Source of the DNA: Antrodiella citrinella
Taxonomy: Eukaryota; Basidiomycota; Agaricomycetes; Polyporales; Steccherinaceae
Reading direction: 5' to 3'
DNA: 64,000 nt
NCBI GenBank assembly: GCA_004802725.1
Contig: SGPM01000027.1
Coordinates: 62,001-126,000 of the forward strand
Shown here: one piece after another, positions 52,810 to 64,000 of the stretch
Numbering within the stretch: position 1 is the first letter of the stretch
How the letters are laid out: the number at the start of each line of letters is the position of its first letter
Made by a program: the position numbers and the translations under genes
The notes under the pieces: generated by a model
The model's input: the letters and a program-made list of their open reading frames with translations, nothing else
What the model was told of the DNA's origin: nothing
The model's database searches: none

Positions 52810-53449
52810 GTCGACGCCTATAGGGTCACTACTCACCTATTGCTTTGTGTTATACACGCTCTTTACTCTTAATATACCTACATCTTAAAGTTGTCGGTGT
52901 TCCTCTTGGATATCTTTCCCACACATCATCGACGATTTTTCAAGTTATATCCCTACTTGATACATGGACCCTCTTCTCTCAACCTACATATGTATTGTTA
53001 CTCAGTATGTCCCGTCCGGGCATTTTTCCCCGCAGCAGTCAGCGAACGTAGATGCCTTGCTGGTCATCGGACATTTAGATCTGGAATAGATGCGATTTCT
53101 GGTTTTGCAATATTCTGCCGTTCACACTTCAAGCAAAATTTATTGAGTATCCTCGCTGGCAAGGCAACCGATGCTCATTGGGACATTGAGTACGACATTA
53201 TTGTGACGAGTCTGATCACTTGATCACTTACTCTTGGGATGTAGATCTTCGGCGCGTCGATCATTGCAGTACAGTAGACAAAAATACTCGATGTCTGTTT
53301 TTACATACACGGAACCGGCGGAGAATTCATTTGGGATCTACGATGCAACATTCCCTTGCAACACGCTATGGATAATCGGAAGCGTTGAGCTCTGGATGCT
53401 GGCGTCATGATACTGGCCGGGCAATCACTCACCTCAAACTTCCTCCATA
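52810..53449. other. Intergenic, no gene recognised
   Basis: About 640 bp between the intact and decayed DUF6534 copies. AT-rich around 52850-53000; nothing coding. Confidence 0.45.
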
Positions 53450-54015
53450 CTCTTTGCCACTATGCACCGACCCTGGCTCGTTCGCGTCAGATACCTTGCA
53501 AATATCCACCATGATCCCGTAAATATCCACCATGATCCCGCCAAAGTCGTTCACGGTGTGTCGCTCCGAGTTAGACGCGATACCAGGAAGTGTGGGGGTA
53601 GTATGGTGTGCCGGGAAAAGGTCGCGTCTGTCATGCTGACGAGTCCAAGCAAGGGGTTTACGGTGTCGCGCCCGTTCCGGACGCGGGAATTCAGTAACTA
53701 GATGCATATACAGTCAGTCAGTACTCCTTCGGAAGACTCGAGCTGTCGAGCTTACCGCAAGCAAACAAATTGAGTACATTTTGCTCAAGATCAGCGAGGG
53801 GACGGCGGAGAGCAAGCGTAAAGGCCTGTTTTTGGCGATGCCAGGAACAGGCACCGAAGTTACGATCGCTGTGGAGGTGACAGCCAAGCCGGTCTCGACT
53901 CTGATTTTGATGAGCCGAGAGAGCAGGCTGCTCGTATACATACAAGATCGATGTCGTCTTTTCGCTTGTCAGAGGTAGTAGAACATCGCGACAGTAATGG
54001 GTGAGTCGCGGACGA
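53450..54015 (-). pseudogene. DUF6534 gene remnant (C-terminal half)
   Basis: Minus-strand sequence matches the second half of the DUF6534 family. ITVAMFYYL is followed by a stop, then QAKRR, then SSLLSRLIKIRVETGLAVTS, which aligns with LLTRLIALTVETGLLSCTV of the intact copy. LILSKMYSICLLA follows, with a GT donor at the conserved intron site and, after the intron, LLNSRVRNGRDTVN. The tail shifts frame before GGIMVDIYGIMVDICKVSD. N-terminal exons are missing. The in-frame stop, frameshift and missing 5' half mark it as a pseudogene. It lies in opposite orientation to the intact copy 1 kb to the left. Confidence 0.72.
53500..53541. repeat. 21-bp tandem duplication inside the DUF6534 remnant
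   Basis: AAATATCCACCATGATCCCG occurs at 53500-53519 and 53521-53540, one base apart (unit 21 bp). On the minus strand each unit encodes GIMVDI plus Tyr or Cys, so a seven-residue piece of the tail has been duplicated in frame. Confidence 0.75.
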
Positions 54016-54228
54016 GCCCCGGTTACGATCCAGGTCTAGGAGACGTTCATCAATGTATAAGTATACGATGATGTACATCTGAACTTGAAGTTGATCGAGC
54101 TCGGCGAAGAATCACGCCTCCTAAGAAATTCAGCCTTGTGCTCCGTAGACGTCAATTGATCATATACCTAAGTACACCGTTCTGAAGCGGACGAGATACA
54201 CCGAATGTAGCAGAAGCAAAATCCAGCG

Positions 54229-55416
54229 TTACAAGCTAATATCCATGTCGGAACCAGAACCTTCATCAGCCATGGACATGCCTTCCAGTCCCGCGGTAAC
54301 ATCTGCGGCAGCAACCTGGTACACACCATCGGCTCTCCTATTGTCGTACGAAGGATCGACGGGAGAGAGAGCAGGGGGAGACGGGAAGCTGATAGAGCTC
54401 AAATGTTCGCTAAAGCTGTCGGTAGACTCCGAATCGAGGTCTTGAACACGCTTGCGTTTCTTCGGAGTGGAGGTGAGGATGATGGTGTTCTGATATTTTC
54501 CGGTGGGATGTTTCGTGCGGACACCACCGCGACCGCGGGTGAGCGTGACGTTGCGATAGTTGCTGACGATCTTGCCTCGAGGTAGCTTCTGGGACTGCGA
54601 TCGGAAGACCTGGGTGGTACCCATCCGGAAAGGCGAGTTGATGTTGGATCGAGGAGTACGCTGGGACTGGGAACGGCTTAGCAATGCACGGGTTGTAGGA
54701 GAGGGCGTGGCAGAAGTGGTGGAGTCGAGAAGTATCCTACGTCTCTTTCTGAGCCGTTTCTCGGGCTCGTCCACCTCATCTTCATCGATTCCGACATCTT
54801 CGTCTTCCTCGTCGAGTGCGGCGAGGGGAGTACTATGGGCAAAGGAGAAGTTGTGCAGCCTGTTGCTTCGGTTCGCCAAGGGAGAGGCTGGAGTAGGCGG
54901 TACGTGGTCGGCATCCTCGTCTCCATCCACTTTCTGAGCGGCGACAGAAACGAAGCACATGGATCGGTTAGGTTTGGGTGTAGGTGGCACCGTGCGGCGA
55001 ATTCCCACGAGCAATTCGATGGAGTTCCGGATGAAGACGTCAGAGCGAGGAGCACTCGTGTCGATCTGCATGGCAAGAGGCAGTTTAAAGTTCAGCGTAT
55101 CGGCGACACGGACCAGATCGTCGCGGTTCATAGATAGCAGGTCGGCATGGCAGCAGAAAGGGATGATATTGAGAGCAGTGACGACGACAGCATCTTCCTC
55201 CGTGTCGTCATTCTGAAGAGCAACGCAGTTGGGGAGATGACCTGCGCCCGGACCAAATAACTGTGGGCGTTCATGAGGAGCATCACTGCCCTGCTGGCTG
55301 CCACCGTCGCGATTCCTCTTGCCGAGGGTCCTGAGTGTGGTTGGTTTGAACACGTCTGCAAGGAAGCGACGCATGATGGGCGTGAAAGGTATTGCGACCT
55401 TAGACAGCACTGGCAT
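54229..55416 (-). CDS. Conserved hypothetical protein, low-complexity, likely nuclear
   Basis: Single-exon frame of 395 codons starting at ATG 55416 (MPVLSKVAIPFTPIMRRFLADVF). The N-terminal third is ordered-looking: VVTALNIIPFCCHADLLSM, DDLVRVADTLNFKLPLAMQID, DVFIRNSIELLVGIRRTVPP. The rest is disordered: an acidic run (LDEEDEDVGIDEDEVDEPEK), then a basic run RLRKRRRIL (possible nuclear localisation signal), Ser/Arg/Pro-rich repeats, TPKKRKRVQD (a second basic signal) and an acidic end SGSDMDISL. I do not recognise the family. Nuclear location is inferred from the basic clusters only. No intron, unlike most neighbours. Confidence 0.75.
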   Translation of the reverse strand: MPVLSKVAIPFTPIMRRFLADVFKPTTLRTLGKRNRDGGSQQGSDAPHERPQLFGPGAGHLPNCVALQNDDTEEDAVVVTALNIIPFCCHADLLSMNRDDLVRVADTLNFKLPLAMQIDTSAPRSDVFIRNSIELLVGIRRTVPPTPKPNRSMCFVSVAAQKVDGDEDADHVPPTPASPLANRSNRLHNFSFAHSTPLAALDEEDEDVGIDEDEVDEPEKRLRKRRRILLDSTTSATPSPTTRALLSRSQSQRTPRSNINSPFRMGTTQVFRSQSQKLPRGKIVSNYRNVTLTRGRGGVRTKHPTGKYQNTIILTSTPKKRKRVQDLDSESTDSFSEHLSSISFPSPPALSPVDPSYDNRRADGVYQVAAADVTAGLEGMSMADEGSGSDMDISL

Positions 55417-56082
55417 GTTTGAAAGAGTAAGTTGTTGACAGGATGAGGAGTAAGTAGAAGTATCGCGCTGTCCGCCTCCGTACCCTGTCAGTGGCCAACG
55501 ACGACGCGGCTGACATATGGGCCGTCAGACCAAATTCGAACTTGCCACTTCAAAAGATTCGGCAGTGCAATCGCAACGCGGTTCGAAGGTGCCAATCATG
55601 CATGAGACAATCAGAGAATCGTCCATGTAAGACCAAGATACAGGTCCCAGTTGTCATGTACGCAAGTGTAACCGTTGTGAGTTGTTGAACTTGAAGATGA
55701 TGACCTTCCGCGCTTATTCATGGCGATGTTGCTTTTCTGAGTTTTATCGGAGTTGGAAATACATTCTCCAGGTAGTGCTGTGGCGCAAAGTATAGGAGAT
55801 GCAGGAATACTTTAAAAACATGAAAAAACGTTTCCTAGAACTGATCTTCTCTCTAGCCATTAGGACATAGGCCACAGGGTTCAAAGTTTCCAGACACTTC
55901 TCCGGCAAATTGCGGACGGCATAGGACGGCATTGTGGTAAACTCCGCTTTCGCAGAACCCGAAATAGGCAAGTATCGTGCTTGGCATGAACCTCCAAGCA
56001 CATCTCATGTAATCTTGAATATTGTCTTTTCTCTGCTATATATCAACCCTCAATTCCGCGAGGACCTGGTGCTCTGGCGGTC
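55417..56082. other. Divergent promoter region
   Basis: About 665 bp between the hypothetical protein (-) and the aspartic protease (+). It has a TATATATC element at 56037-56044 and no gene. Confidence 0.5.
56037..56044 (+). promoter_or_regulatory. Probable TATA box of the aspartic protease gene
   Basis: TATATATC lies 39-46 bp upstream of the ATG at 56083. This is an unusually short distance, so it could also lie within the 5' UTR. Confidence 0.35.
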
Positions 56083-58269
56083 ATGCGAGGGTTCTTACGT
56101 TCTTCCATGTTTCTCTTTCTATCCCTTCCTCTGTTGACTGCGATTCACGCTTCAGCCGAACCCAGGTGGACAGACGGCGGGCTTCATCTTCCTCTATACC
56201 GAACGGAAACGTGGAGGACAATCAAGAGAGACGTTGGGAGCGCTGAAATTGGTTTAGGAGACGTATTGGACGTGTGAGTTCTGCTATGTTTTGCGCTACT
56301 ACACGGAGGACTCAATGTTGTCGCGACGAATCACCAGAACTTACAACGTTCTCGTCGAGGTTGGCGGCGTAGCGACTCCTCTCGTTCTCGGTGGGCCGTT
56401 CTGTTGAGCGTATGAAGTTGCGCTGACATGCTTCATTGGATCACAGACAGTGGCTCAGCAGACCTATGGGTCATTTCGGACGCGTGCACGGGCAGCTGCA
56501 CCGTTGGCGTCCCGCTGTATCCCCATGCAACATTCCAACCCGCTGGAATGGACGTGAATTTACTTTACGGTGACTCGCACACAGGGACCCACGCAAGTGG
56601 TCCGATAGGCAAGGACAAAGTCGGTATTGCCTCGCTGCGGGTGAAGGACCAGTATTTCGCTGCCATCATTGACACGAATACCACTGTACTCGAGACGGGG
56701 TCCGCAGGAATTTTCGGAATTGGGTTTCCTCCTATCAGGTAAGCACATCGTTTGTTCCCAGTATCTGCGGCGGGACGGCAACGCGTGTCAGACTGCGTTT
56801 TCCAAGTAGGAGGTCTTCGCCTTTAATCTTGGCACGCGTCTGTACCGTGTGCGGGTGCAGTCACTTTCCGTGGATCATATATCTCATGATCATTGTATAT
56901 CTGACCCTCGCGCACGTAAAAATCAGCGTCCTCTGGCGACAACTACTTCAGGCTGAACTCAACCACCACACTCCTTCTAACAACACGCACGTTAAACGGA
57001 CCGATCTGCCAAATATTGGCGCGCCGTCTTTCCCAGATTTCAACTTCATGCGACCCCTAGAACCATACAATCGTTACAAGCGTCAAACTTCGACCGGCTC
57101 TTTAGTCTCTTCGACCGAAGTTATAGCCTCCTTTACAACTTACGGACCTCTCTTAACGCGTATGATATCGCAACATCTGGTTGCTCGACCTATCATCTCT
57201 GCTTCTCTACAACGCGACACGATCGATATTGGAGGCAACGTAGGGATGCTGTCTGTCGGTTCACTTCCGCCCAATATCAGTGATGACGCTTTGACTTGGA
57301 CGCCACTGAGAGCGTACACCGCAGCCCAAGGTGGACTACCCCCTCCCGTAGACGCGCCGAACGAAGTGTATCCACTCGTCTGGGAAATTCCGTTAGATGA
57401 TGTATGGTTCAACAACGTCAAGCTGAAAAGGTCAGCGCTGTCTCCCGCCAATATCTCGCTGTCTGCGTTGATAGATACCGTGAGCCTCATATACGCTCCT
57501 GTATCTGTCACGATTCTGAGATATGCTGCAGGGAAATTCGCTCATCCGTGGACCGCAAGATGTCATAGCTCAAATCCAATCGCTCATCAGTTCACCCACA
57601 TTCAATTGCTCCCAGCCGCAGAACCTTACGTTCCAAATCGGTGGGAAGCTGTTTCCGGTTGACCCGCGAGACTTCGTACACCAAACGTTCACAGACAGCG
57701 CAGATAGCTGCTCTCCTGCACTTGCTGTGACAGACCCCCCGACGCCCGGCACCGGTTTCTTGTATGGGTGGAGCCTGGGCGATCCATTCTTGAAATCGTG
57801 AGTGATGATCGTGCACTTGATGTGTTGTTGTAGATGATCACGAATTATACAGGGCATTGATCGCGTTCTACTATGGAAACTTAACGCATCCATCTCAAGA
57901 TCCACCTCGGGTAGGCCTCCTTTCTACTGTACCTCAAGATGCAGGTGGACGCCTGCAGACGGTCGTCCAGTCTGCGAAGGCAGCTGATGGTAATTTCATA
58001 GGTGAGCTACAATGATCCTCAATTGCCATGTCTCATCAGATTGACGAGCTCTCGCTACACCAGCCACTTCCGAACCAGCGCCCTCCGGGACCATCTTCGC
58101 GACCTCTACAGGCATCGGAGGAGTTCCCCAAGCGACACGTATCCAACCCGAACCGTCACGGATACCTCAATCTGGCTCTGCAGCCCGACTGGCAGTGCCA
58201 TGTTCCTCTTCCTTCTTTGTGGGTCTTATGACTTTATATTTGAGTCTCTCTTTCTGGATCGTCTTGTGA
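56083..58269 (+). CDS. Pepsin-like aspartic protease, probably GPI-anchored
   Basis: Secreted A1-family endopeptidase. Start ATG 56083; signal peptide RGFLRSSMFLFLSLPLLTAIHASA; N-terminal pro-like stretch; TYNVLVEVGGVATPLVL. First catalytic Asp in DSGSADLWVIS, formed across an intron. Then the flap region LLYGDSHTGTHASGP, GSAGIFGIGFPP, SVLWRQLLQAELN after a long intron (about 190 bp from 56740), LQRDTIDIGGNVGMLSVG and TWTPLRAY. The second catalytic Asp is in ALIDTGNSLIRGPQ, again across an intron. GTGFLYGWSLGDPFLKSALIAFYYG is followed by a Ser/Pro/Thr-rich linker (ATSEPAPSGTIFATS) and a hydrophobic C-terminus FFVGLMTLYLSLSFWIVL ending at the stop (58267-58269). That tail after a Ser/Ala region suggests a GPI-attachment signal, so it may be yapsin-like at the cell surface. 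Both Asp residues are intact. Confidence 0.87.
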
Positions 58270-58949
58270 GGAATTGACATTTGGTTTTCGTAACATTTTT
58301 AGTTCTCGGTTTGTACCTTACGATACCACACTAATCCATTTTTGCGTTACATACCTCCAGCAATGTATGTATTGCTTTCTTGAACGTTTAGTCTGCCCGG
58401 AGACGGTGACCAGACTCGGACTTTACATATAAGACGTGGAGCGGCGCTCCCTCCCACGGGCCCTGGACCGGCGACCAACCAAGTTCCTCGGTGTCTGATA
58501 TTCTTCCTCGCCGCGTCACTGCCGTCATCATGAGATGTAATCAAGACGTGCATCACCTCCTAGGTAGGAGGATGGAACTGTAGAAGAGATCGTCGGCGGT
58601 CGAAGCAGTCTTTCTGGGCTACTGAACATAGCGGCCAGGTGCTTGTTACTCCGACCTCACACTGACCCCGGCCTCTAGTTAGTAGTTACAGTGCCAGTGA
58701 AGATCTTCGGTCAGAGAGATGCCTCTCCAAGACTGGCGGCGGCACTTCTCATGGCTTCACGTTATTGTGTTTGAACCCCGTCACCGACGGTCGTTCTGAT
58801 TCCTATTGAATTAGCAACATATGGTTCAAGTTTGACATCTCGCTGAACACCATGTGTGGAATACCTGTGCTCACTTATATACAACCTGAACGCGTCGCGT
58901 ATGCACAACTCAACTTCACCCTCCGTCTCCCTGTCCGTCACGGGCGGTT
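58270..58949. other. Intergenic, no gene recognised
   Basis: About 680 bp downstream of the protease. Short frames only. Confidence 0.45.
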
Positions 58950-59180
58950 TTGTAGCGCTGATAGCTCTGCTGGTCACTGTTCTTGTCTATGTTCGGCTGG
59001 CTACTCGAGGGCCTGCTCCACCAGGATCGCCCTAAATTCCTATCATCGGGAACATCCTGCCCAAAGAGGCGCCATGGGAAGCCATATGAACATGCATGGC
59101 ATCTTGGTTGAGATGTCGCGTGTCTCGGATGGGCTGAATGCGAACACCAAAGACGTGCTTGACAATACATTGACAATACA
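58950..59180 (+). pseudogene. Chimeric relic: P450 5' end joined to DUF6534 3' end
   Basis: 58956 to about 59090 translates as VALIALLVTVLVYVRLATR, GPAPPGSP, stop, IPIIGNILPKEAPWEAI. This is nearly the N-terminus of the P450 at 50103, with a CAA-to-TAA change. Directly after, from about 59095, comes HGILVEMSRVSDGLN, matching GILVEMSRISD in the DUF6534 tail at about 52.6 kb. Both fragments lie on the plus strand, although the intact genes are divergent. There is no full domain and no open frame, so it is non-functional. Confidence 0.72.
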
Positions 59181-59842
59181 AAGACATTTTGTTTACGAAT
59201 CCGTGTTTCAACTGACTTGATAGAAGAATATAAATCACCTCCAATGTCTACGACCACCTGGGGCGCGCTCCACCCAAACAATGTAATTCGATAGGAACTA
59301 AGCATCCTTGTCTTTTCCCCCGGAGTCTCATGCTTCGACATTCTATCTTGTTCTCCCCAACTTTCAAGTCAGCTTACGAATGTATCGCTGTTGACATAAA
59401 AGCCTCAATCATATCAAGAGCTGAGCGCTGATTGGCACACAGGTGGCCGTGAGTCACGAAAGCAACCGTCGCTGAGCAAGTCGACAGTAAAACAGGTACT
59501 GATGCATGATGCTGCAGTGTGGAATCCCTGTGGCGAAACAAAGTAGGGTATACTACAATAGTTGGCTGTGTACTTCTAGGTTAAAAAAAGCGAATCAACG
59601 TAAGCTTGTGGCAGAATAAATCACATGAATGACAAAGGAAAAGGAAGGACATGGAACGCCACAAGCAACAAAGTCACAGTGGAGCCAGCAATAGCATCGT
59701 GTGGGAAAGCGTGAGCGATGGGGGCGAAATAAATAAGCGGGTTCGAAACATAAAAAGCGTCCGACTATTCCACGTTGAAAAGGAGAAATAGAGACAGAAA
59801 AGTGACAACCGACCAAAGGAAAGACGAAAGAACAGGGTAGAA
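59181..59842. other. Intergenic, 3' flank of the flippase gene
   Basis: About 660 bp. Contains the flippase 3' region; no gene recognised. Confidence 0.45.
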
Positions 59843-62800
59843 TTACATAGCATGCGGCTCGCCCGAATACGACGAGTACGAGCTCCCTCGCCACGACTGT
59901 CTTGGGGCGTCCCCGTGCGAGTAGCCACCTTCATCAGGCGCAAGACCGTCGTACGCAGTAGCGAACGTCCCATCCGTGGCCGATTGCTGGTGTTCGGGTT
60001 GTTCAGGGATATGATGCATCTCGTACGTCTCCGGCGGCCGTAGTGGAGGGACGTTGGGAATTGTACCGCGCACTTGAGGGACCTGAAGTGTGTTTGTTGA
60101 TGAAACTGGGTACGATGCAATGGAGGACATAGGCGGTTGGCTGCCTGGTAATGGTGACGCGGAAGGGGAGGTGACCGGAATAGCTGAGGCGGAGTAATAT
60201 GATCCAGTGAAGGACGCGGGAGATGTGGCGAGCGTTGCTCGAGCGGTGGGTGTTATAAATTCCTCTTGAGTGTCTTGCAAGAGAGTGTGGGAATTAGTCC
60301 GAGACACAGGAAGAGGCGTCAGAGAGTTGCTGCTGGACGTTGATCTTGCGGGCGATTGCGGGATACTGCTCTGCCTGCGTGACCTGCGTGACGCACCGAG
60401 TTCAACGTCGTGATGGAACGCCGAAGACTCGGACTCAGAGCGTGCATGAGGGTTATGGAACATTGCGGCATTCTCCAGTTTGCCCTTCGCCTTGACGTCT
60501 CGCCTGTGCTCAAGACCCAAACGATCTTTAAGATCGCCAACGACCCACATCTCTCGAACAATCTCCTTGTCGAGTGGATAGTAGGATGCTGTGATGAACT
60601 TGACAATGAAACGTGGAGCTATACACAAATGTGTCAGTGAAGTGTCTCGCGGAGCAATTTGATTAGTAACAAACGCACCCAATGCAATCAAAGCGCTCAG
60701 TACGACTGTGAACCAGAAAATGCCATTCCCGAAAAGAACAACCACCTCCAGATAGAAGTCAGGACTCTCAAAGAACGAATAAATAACAATCCAGAGTAAC
60801 ATGACGAGCGTTGAGCCGACGATCACAATCCAGGCCATAGCAGTCCAGCTGGAGGAAAGGTGAGTATCGAGGCAACGTCCATGTTACGAGTAACTCACTA
60901 GTTGGTGTTGATACCGACATAAGCATTGGCAGCGAAGATGGCAGCGACGGACACGGTAGTACCAAAGTCCGCAAGTGAATCAATGGCTTTACCGTTCCAG
61001 GATGCCGCTGTTCCGGTGGTCCAGAACGCATAGGGAATAAAGAACACGACCGCGGACTGGTACAATCCGTCCAGCATGTACAACCAGAACTTGAGGCGAG
61101 TGTACTCTAATCCACGAATTCCTCGGACGTAGAGTTGAGGGAACGCCATGGCGGCTTTGGCGTTTATATCCTGGTCGAAAGCTAATATCTGAAGGTCAGT
61201 ATGAGGAAAGTGAAATGACGCCAAAATCTCACCTCCGAGCGCAATTACAGGCAACGAAGTGAACACGAGGTTATAAAGCAACACAAAGGTATACTGGTAC
61301 AGATAAGTCGCGTCGAAACTGTTGAAGATCAAAAACCAGAACATCGCAAATGTCCAGATAACGTTCTTGTAAAAGAAGTTACTGTGCATATCGGCAATGC
61401 GCTGATACGACCAACGACCATGGACAATGAGCAGCTTCGTGAGGAATCGGAATTGACCAAAGGCATAGTCTGCAGACATGGCGGCCTGAGAACCCTCGTA
61501 ACCGAGGAGACCACACCCAATATTTGCCTCCTGGATCATGGCCACGTCGTTGGCACCGTCACCGATAGAGAGCGTCATAGCATTCCGACCTTCCTTGACC
61601 TGTGAAAAGAAATATCAATACCTGGAACATGGGCAGCAAACGAACGCTACTTACCATCTTGACAACCAACGCCTTCTGAGCGGGGGAGACTCGACAACAT
61701 ACGACAGTCTCGCACTGAGTAGCAAGGTTGAGGAAAAGAGACTTGACCTGGTCAGAAAGGGCATGACGGAGGGTGTCGCCGTCGATGACAACCGCGAAAG
61801 CCTTCTGCGCTCCCGGGACGAAGCCGCGTTTGTCCGGCTCGAGTGACGGAGGTCCAAGAACAGACGCAATCTTATTCAGACCGCCCTCAATCTGCAATTG
61901 CGTGCCTTGCAGGGTGTCGGAAGAAAGAATCATGATTTCCATATCGCTCTTGAGTAAGTTGCAGCTGAAACCGATCTCAATCGCAGTTTGCACCTTATCA
62001 CCTAGAAAACCCGTGGGTCAAGATAGCTTCGGTATATAATAAGACGGGAAAACGTACCAGTGAGGATCCAGAGCTTGATACCAGCGTTGTGTAGGGTTTC
62101 AATTGCATCCGGTACACCTTCTTGTAGCTTATCCTCTAGGGCGGTAGCACCCAAAATGGTCAATGAATGTTCGATCAGCTCCGCCGCCTTGTCGACCTCC
62201 TCGTCCCTGTCCTTGACCGCGCTGGTCGCCGCATCGTACGTCCGCTGCCAGTTCATGTACTCCTCGTCACTGAGATATCGGTACGCGATACACAGCGTCC
62301 GTAGACCACCGTTAGCGAAGGCCTCCATGTCCTTAGAGGTCTTCTCCTTAAGAATGGGGTCGTGGTCGGCACGGAGACGTTCGTAGATGACGCTGTCGGC
62401 ACCTTTGCAGTAGAGGATGATCTTACCCTGGGGACTGCGAACGATGACGCTCATACGCTTACGCGTGCTGTTGAACTCGATCATCTCCAGGTGCGTGTAC
62501 TTCTCGGGTTGACCCATGACTTCGATATCGATGCTGTCCTTGGACTTGAGAACGAATGGGAAACCAACATCACGGGCAGCAGCAACCAAAGCGGCTTCAT
62601 CAGGGGACTCGGCCTTATACTCCAAACGGTAGGGTTCGTCCTGCGGCTCCGGACGGTCCGAAAGAACACTATGACAGATGGCAAGGGCGCGGAAGAACGC
62701 GATGAGATTGTTCCTTTGTTCTGAGGATCTGTCTGCAAGGTCGCGAACAAGCCTGGGAGAGATGAGAGTGAGCTTGTTTGGCTGGATGTAGCGATTCTTG

Positions 62801-64000
62801 AAGGTCTGGTTCATGGTCGACAACATATCCGCCTTCATAGCTGCCAGCTGACGATCCTGCTCCTCAGGATCTATGGTCTCCACCTTGCCATCGCGCTTAG
62901 CCGCGCCACGTTGAGCCTCCGTGATGCCCTCGCCGTAAGAAATACCGGCAACGGAACACTTCTGGAACTCCATGATGTTCTGGGTCAAAGTACCGGTCTT
63001 GTCGGAGAAGATGTACTCGATCTGACCCAGGTCATCAGATATATTCCAGGTTTTGGGAGCACATGCCGCGTCGAAAGGTTTGTAGTACATGTCCAAATCT
63101 TGCGAAATGAAGAACGCCTGAATGGTTTTGACGATTTCGATAGAAATGTAGAGCGAAATGGGAACAATGTTCTGAAAAGCGATAAGACAAGATCTGTATC
63201 ATAGGTGAGTATACAAGATGTTCATGAAACCACTAGGGATACGTACGTGAAGGTGACGATGGCATTGACGACCGGAGAGCTTGTTGGATCTGCTCCCTGC
63301 TCGAAGACCTTTGCACTGGTCCCCGACTTGCTATCAAGCAACCCACTGGCAATGGCAGAGATCAAGCACATGACAATCAGGACCACGAAGTTAACGATGA
63401 CGTTGAAGTTCGTCTCGCGCTCGATCTTGGATCGTTTGGAAGGCGTGTCACCACCGTTTAGCATAATCTTCGTGTCCGCACCAGTGAATGCAACCAGACC
63501 GATGATCCACCCAGTATTACGGACTGTACAACCACGGAGAAGGAGTTCGTTGATCGTGACGCCCTCCTGCTTGGCCTCACCGGTAGCTGGATCGTGGTAT
63601 CTGAGGACGCCATGGTAGAGATAGAGGTTCTGATGTGGCGGCTCGGAATCGAGGACGAAAGATATCCGCTCCAAATCCTCCTCAGACATAGCTGATGATG
63701 TGGCCCGTATCGATCTCCGTGGTTTCAGATTTGTCTCGCCGTCTAAGTTCTTAGTCTCCAGATAACACATGTTGTCCGGGTCCGAAGTCGCCAGGACCAC
63801 GATATCCGCAGGGACCTGTTCGTTCTCGCGCAACAGGACGATATCTCCGACTTCCAGCTTCTTCCACAGCGTCCGCTCCCACCTTGCCAAGCCGGTCGTC
63901 CGCCTACTGTAATCCAGCACACCTACGGAAGACCTTGATTGTACAGACTGCTGATACGCCGTCAGCGAACCAGAACCGCCATGCCAGTTGGACATGTCTG
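59843..64000 (-). CDS. P4-ATPase phospholipid flippase, DNF1/2 class (5' end outside window)
   Basis: Type IV P-type ATPase that flips phospholipids to the cytosolic leaflet of plasma or Golgi/endosomal membranes, usually with a CDC50-type partner. Visible from mid N-terminal region to stop (59845-59843). Motifs in order: LEVGDIVLLRENEQVPADIV; actuator NLDGETNLK; MYYKPFDAACAPKTWNISDDLGQIEYI; phosphorylation site FSDKTGTLTQNIMEF with catalytic Asp; EYKAESPDEAALVAAARDVG; nucleotide-binding YCKGADSVIYERL; LGATALEDKLQEGVPDAI; LWILTGDKVQTAIEIG (junction across an intron); CCRVSPAQKALVVKMV; hinge SIGDGANDVAMIQEANIG; then six C-terminal TM helices. The tail is Ser/Pro-rich and ends SSYSGEPHAM. The NISDDLGQIEYIFSDKTGTLTQ block favours DNF1/2 over DRS2. 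About seven short introns. N-terminus lies beyond base 64000. Confidence 0.94.

Overview
The window is nuclear DNA of a basidiomycete fungus, most likely an Agaricomycete and possibly Polyporales. Genes are dense on both strands and are broken by many introns of about 50-60 bp. Families typical of mushroom-forming fungi are present: DUF6534 membrane proteins, an NRPS-like adenylate-forming reductase, DNF-type flippase, GPI-type aspartic protease and fused AROM enzyme. There is no prokaryotic, organellar or viral signature.

Layout from left to right. 1-1175: zinc-cluster transcription factor running off the left edge (-). 2688-7761: complete pentafunctional AROM shikimate enzyme (-, six exons, 1604 codons, frame intact). 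8355-12242: tandem pair of paralogous seven-helix membrane proteins (-). About 13108-13255: short hairpin element. 13972-16005: mitochondrial alternative NADH dehydrogenase (+), with one apparent base insertion. 17126-18354: alpha/beta hydrolase (+). 18566-19468: AhpD/carboxymuconolactone-decarboxylase-like protein (-). 20079-21937: acyl-CoA oxidase-like flavoprotein (-). 23290-23373: intron-containing tRNA-His (-). 24185-26556: ferric reductase (+), convergent with an MFS exporter at 26891-29007 (-). 29.0-31.5 kb: gene-poor, with a decayed repeat tract and a hairpin. 31504-32869: RNase P/MRP subunit RPP1 (-), divergent from nucleoporin NDC1 at 33049-35404 (+).

36.7-52.8 kb is the accessory part. 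It holds a frame-broken 2OG-Fe(II) oxygenase (+), an NRPS-like A-T-R reductase (-), a zinc-cluster regulator with an 18-nt microexon (-), a cytochrome P450 (-) and a DUF6534 membrane protein (+). This looks like a small secondary-metabolite cluster: the reductase would activate and reduce a carboxylic acid, the oxygenases would tailor it, and the regulator would control expression. Housekeeping genes bound it on the left (RPP1, NDC1). Decayed DUF6534 and P450 copies at 53.4-54.0 and 58.95-59.18 kb show that the P450/DUF6534 part has been duplicated and eroded.

The right end holds a conserved hypothetical protein (54229-55416, -), a GPI-type aspartic protease (56083-58269, +) and the 3' part of a DNF-class phospholipid flippase (59843-64000, -). 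Exon boundaries were worked out by eye from GT/GC-AG signals, reading frame and family motifs. Family names come from recognised motifs, not from database searches.
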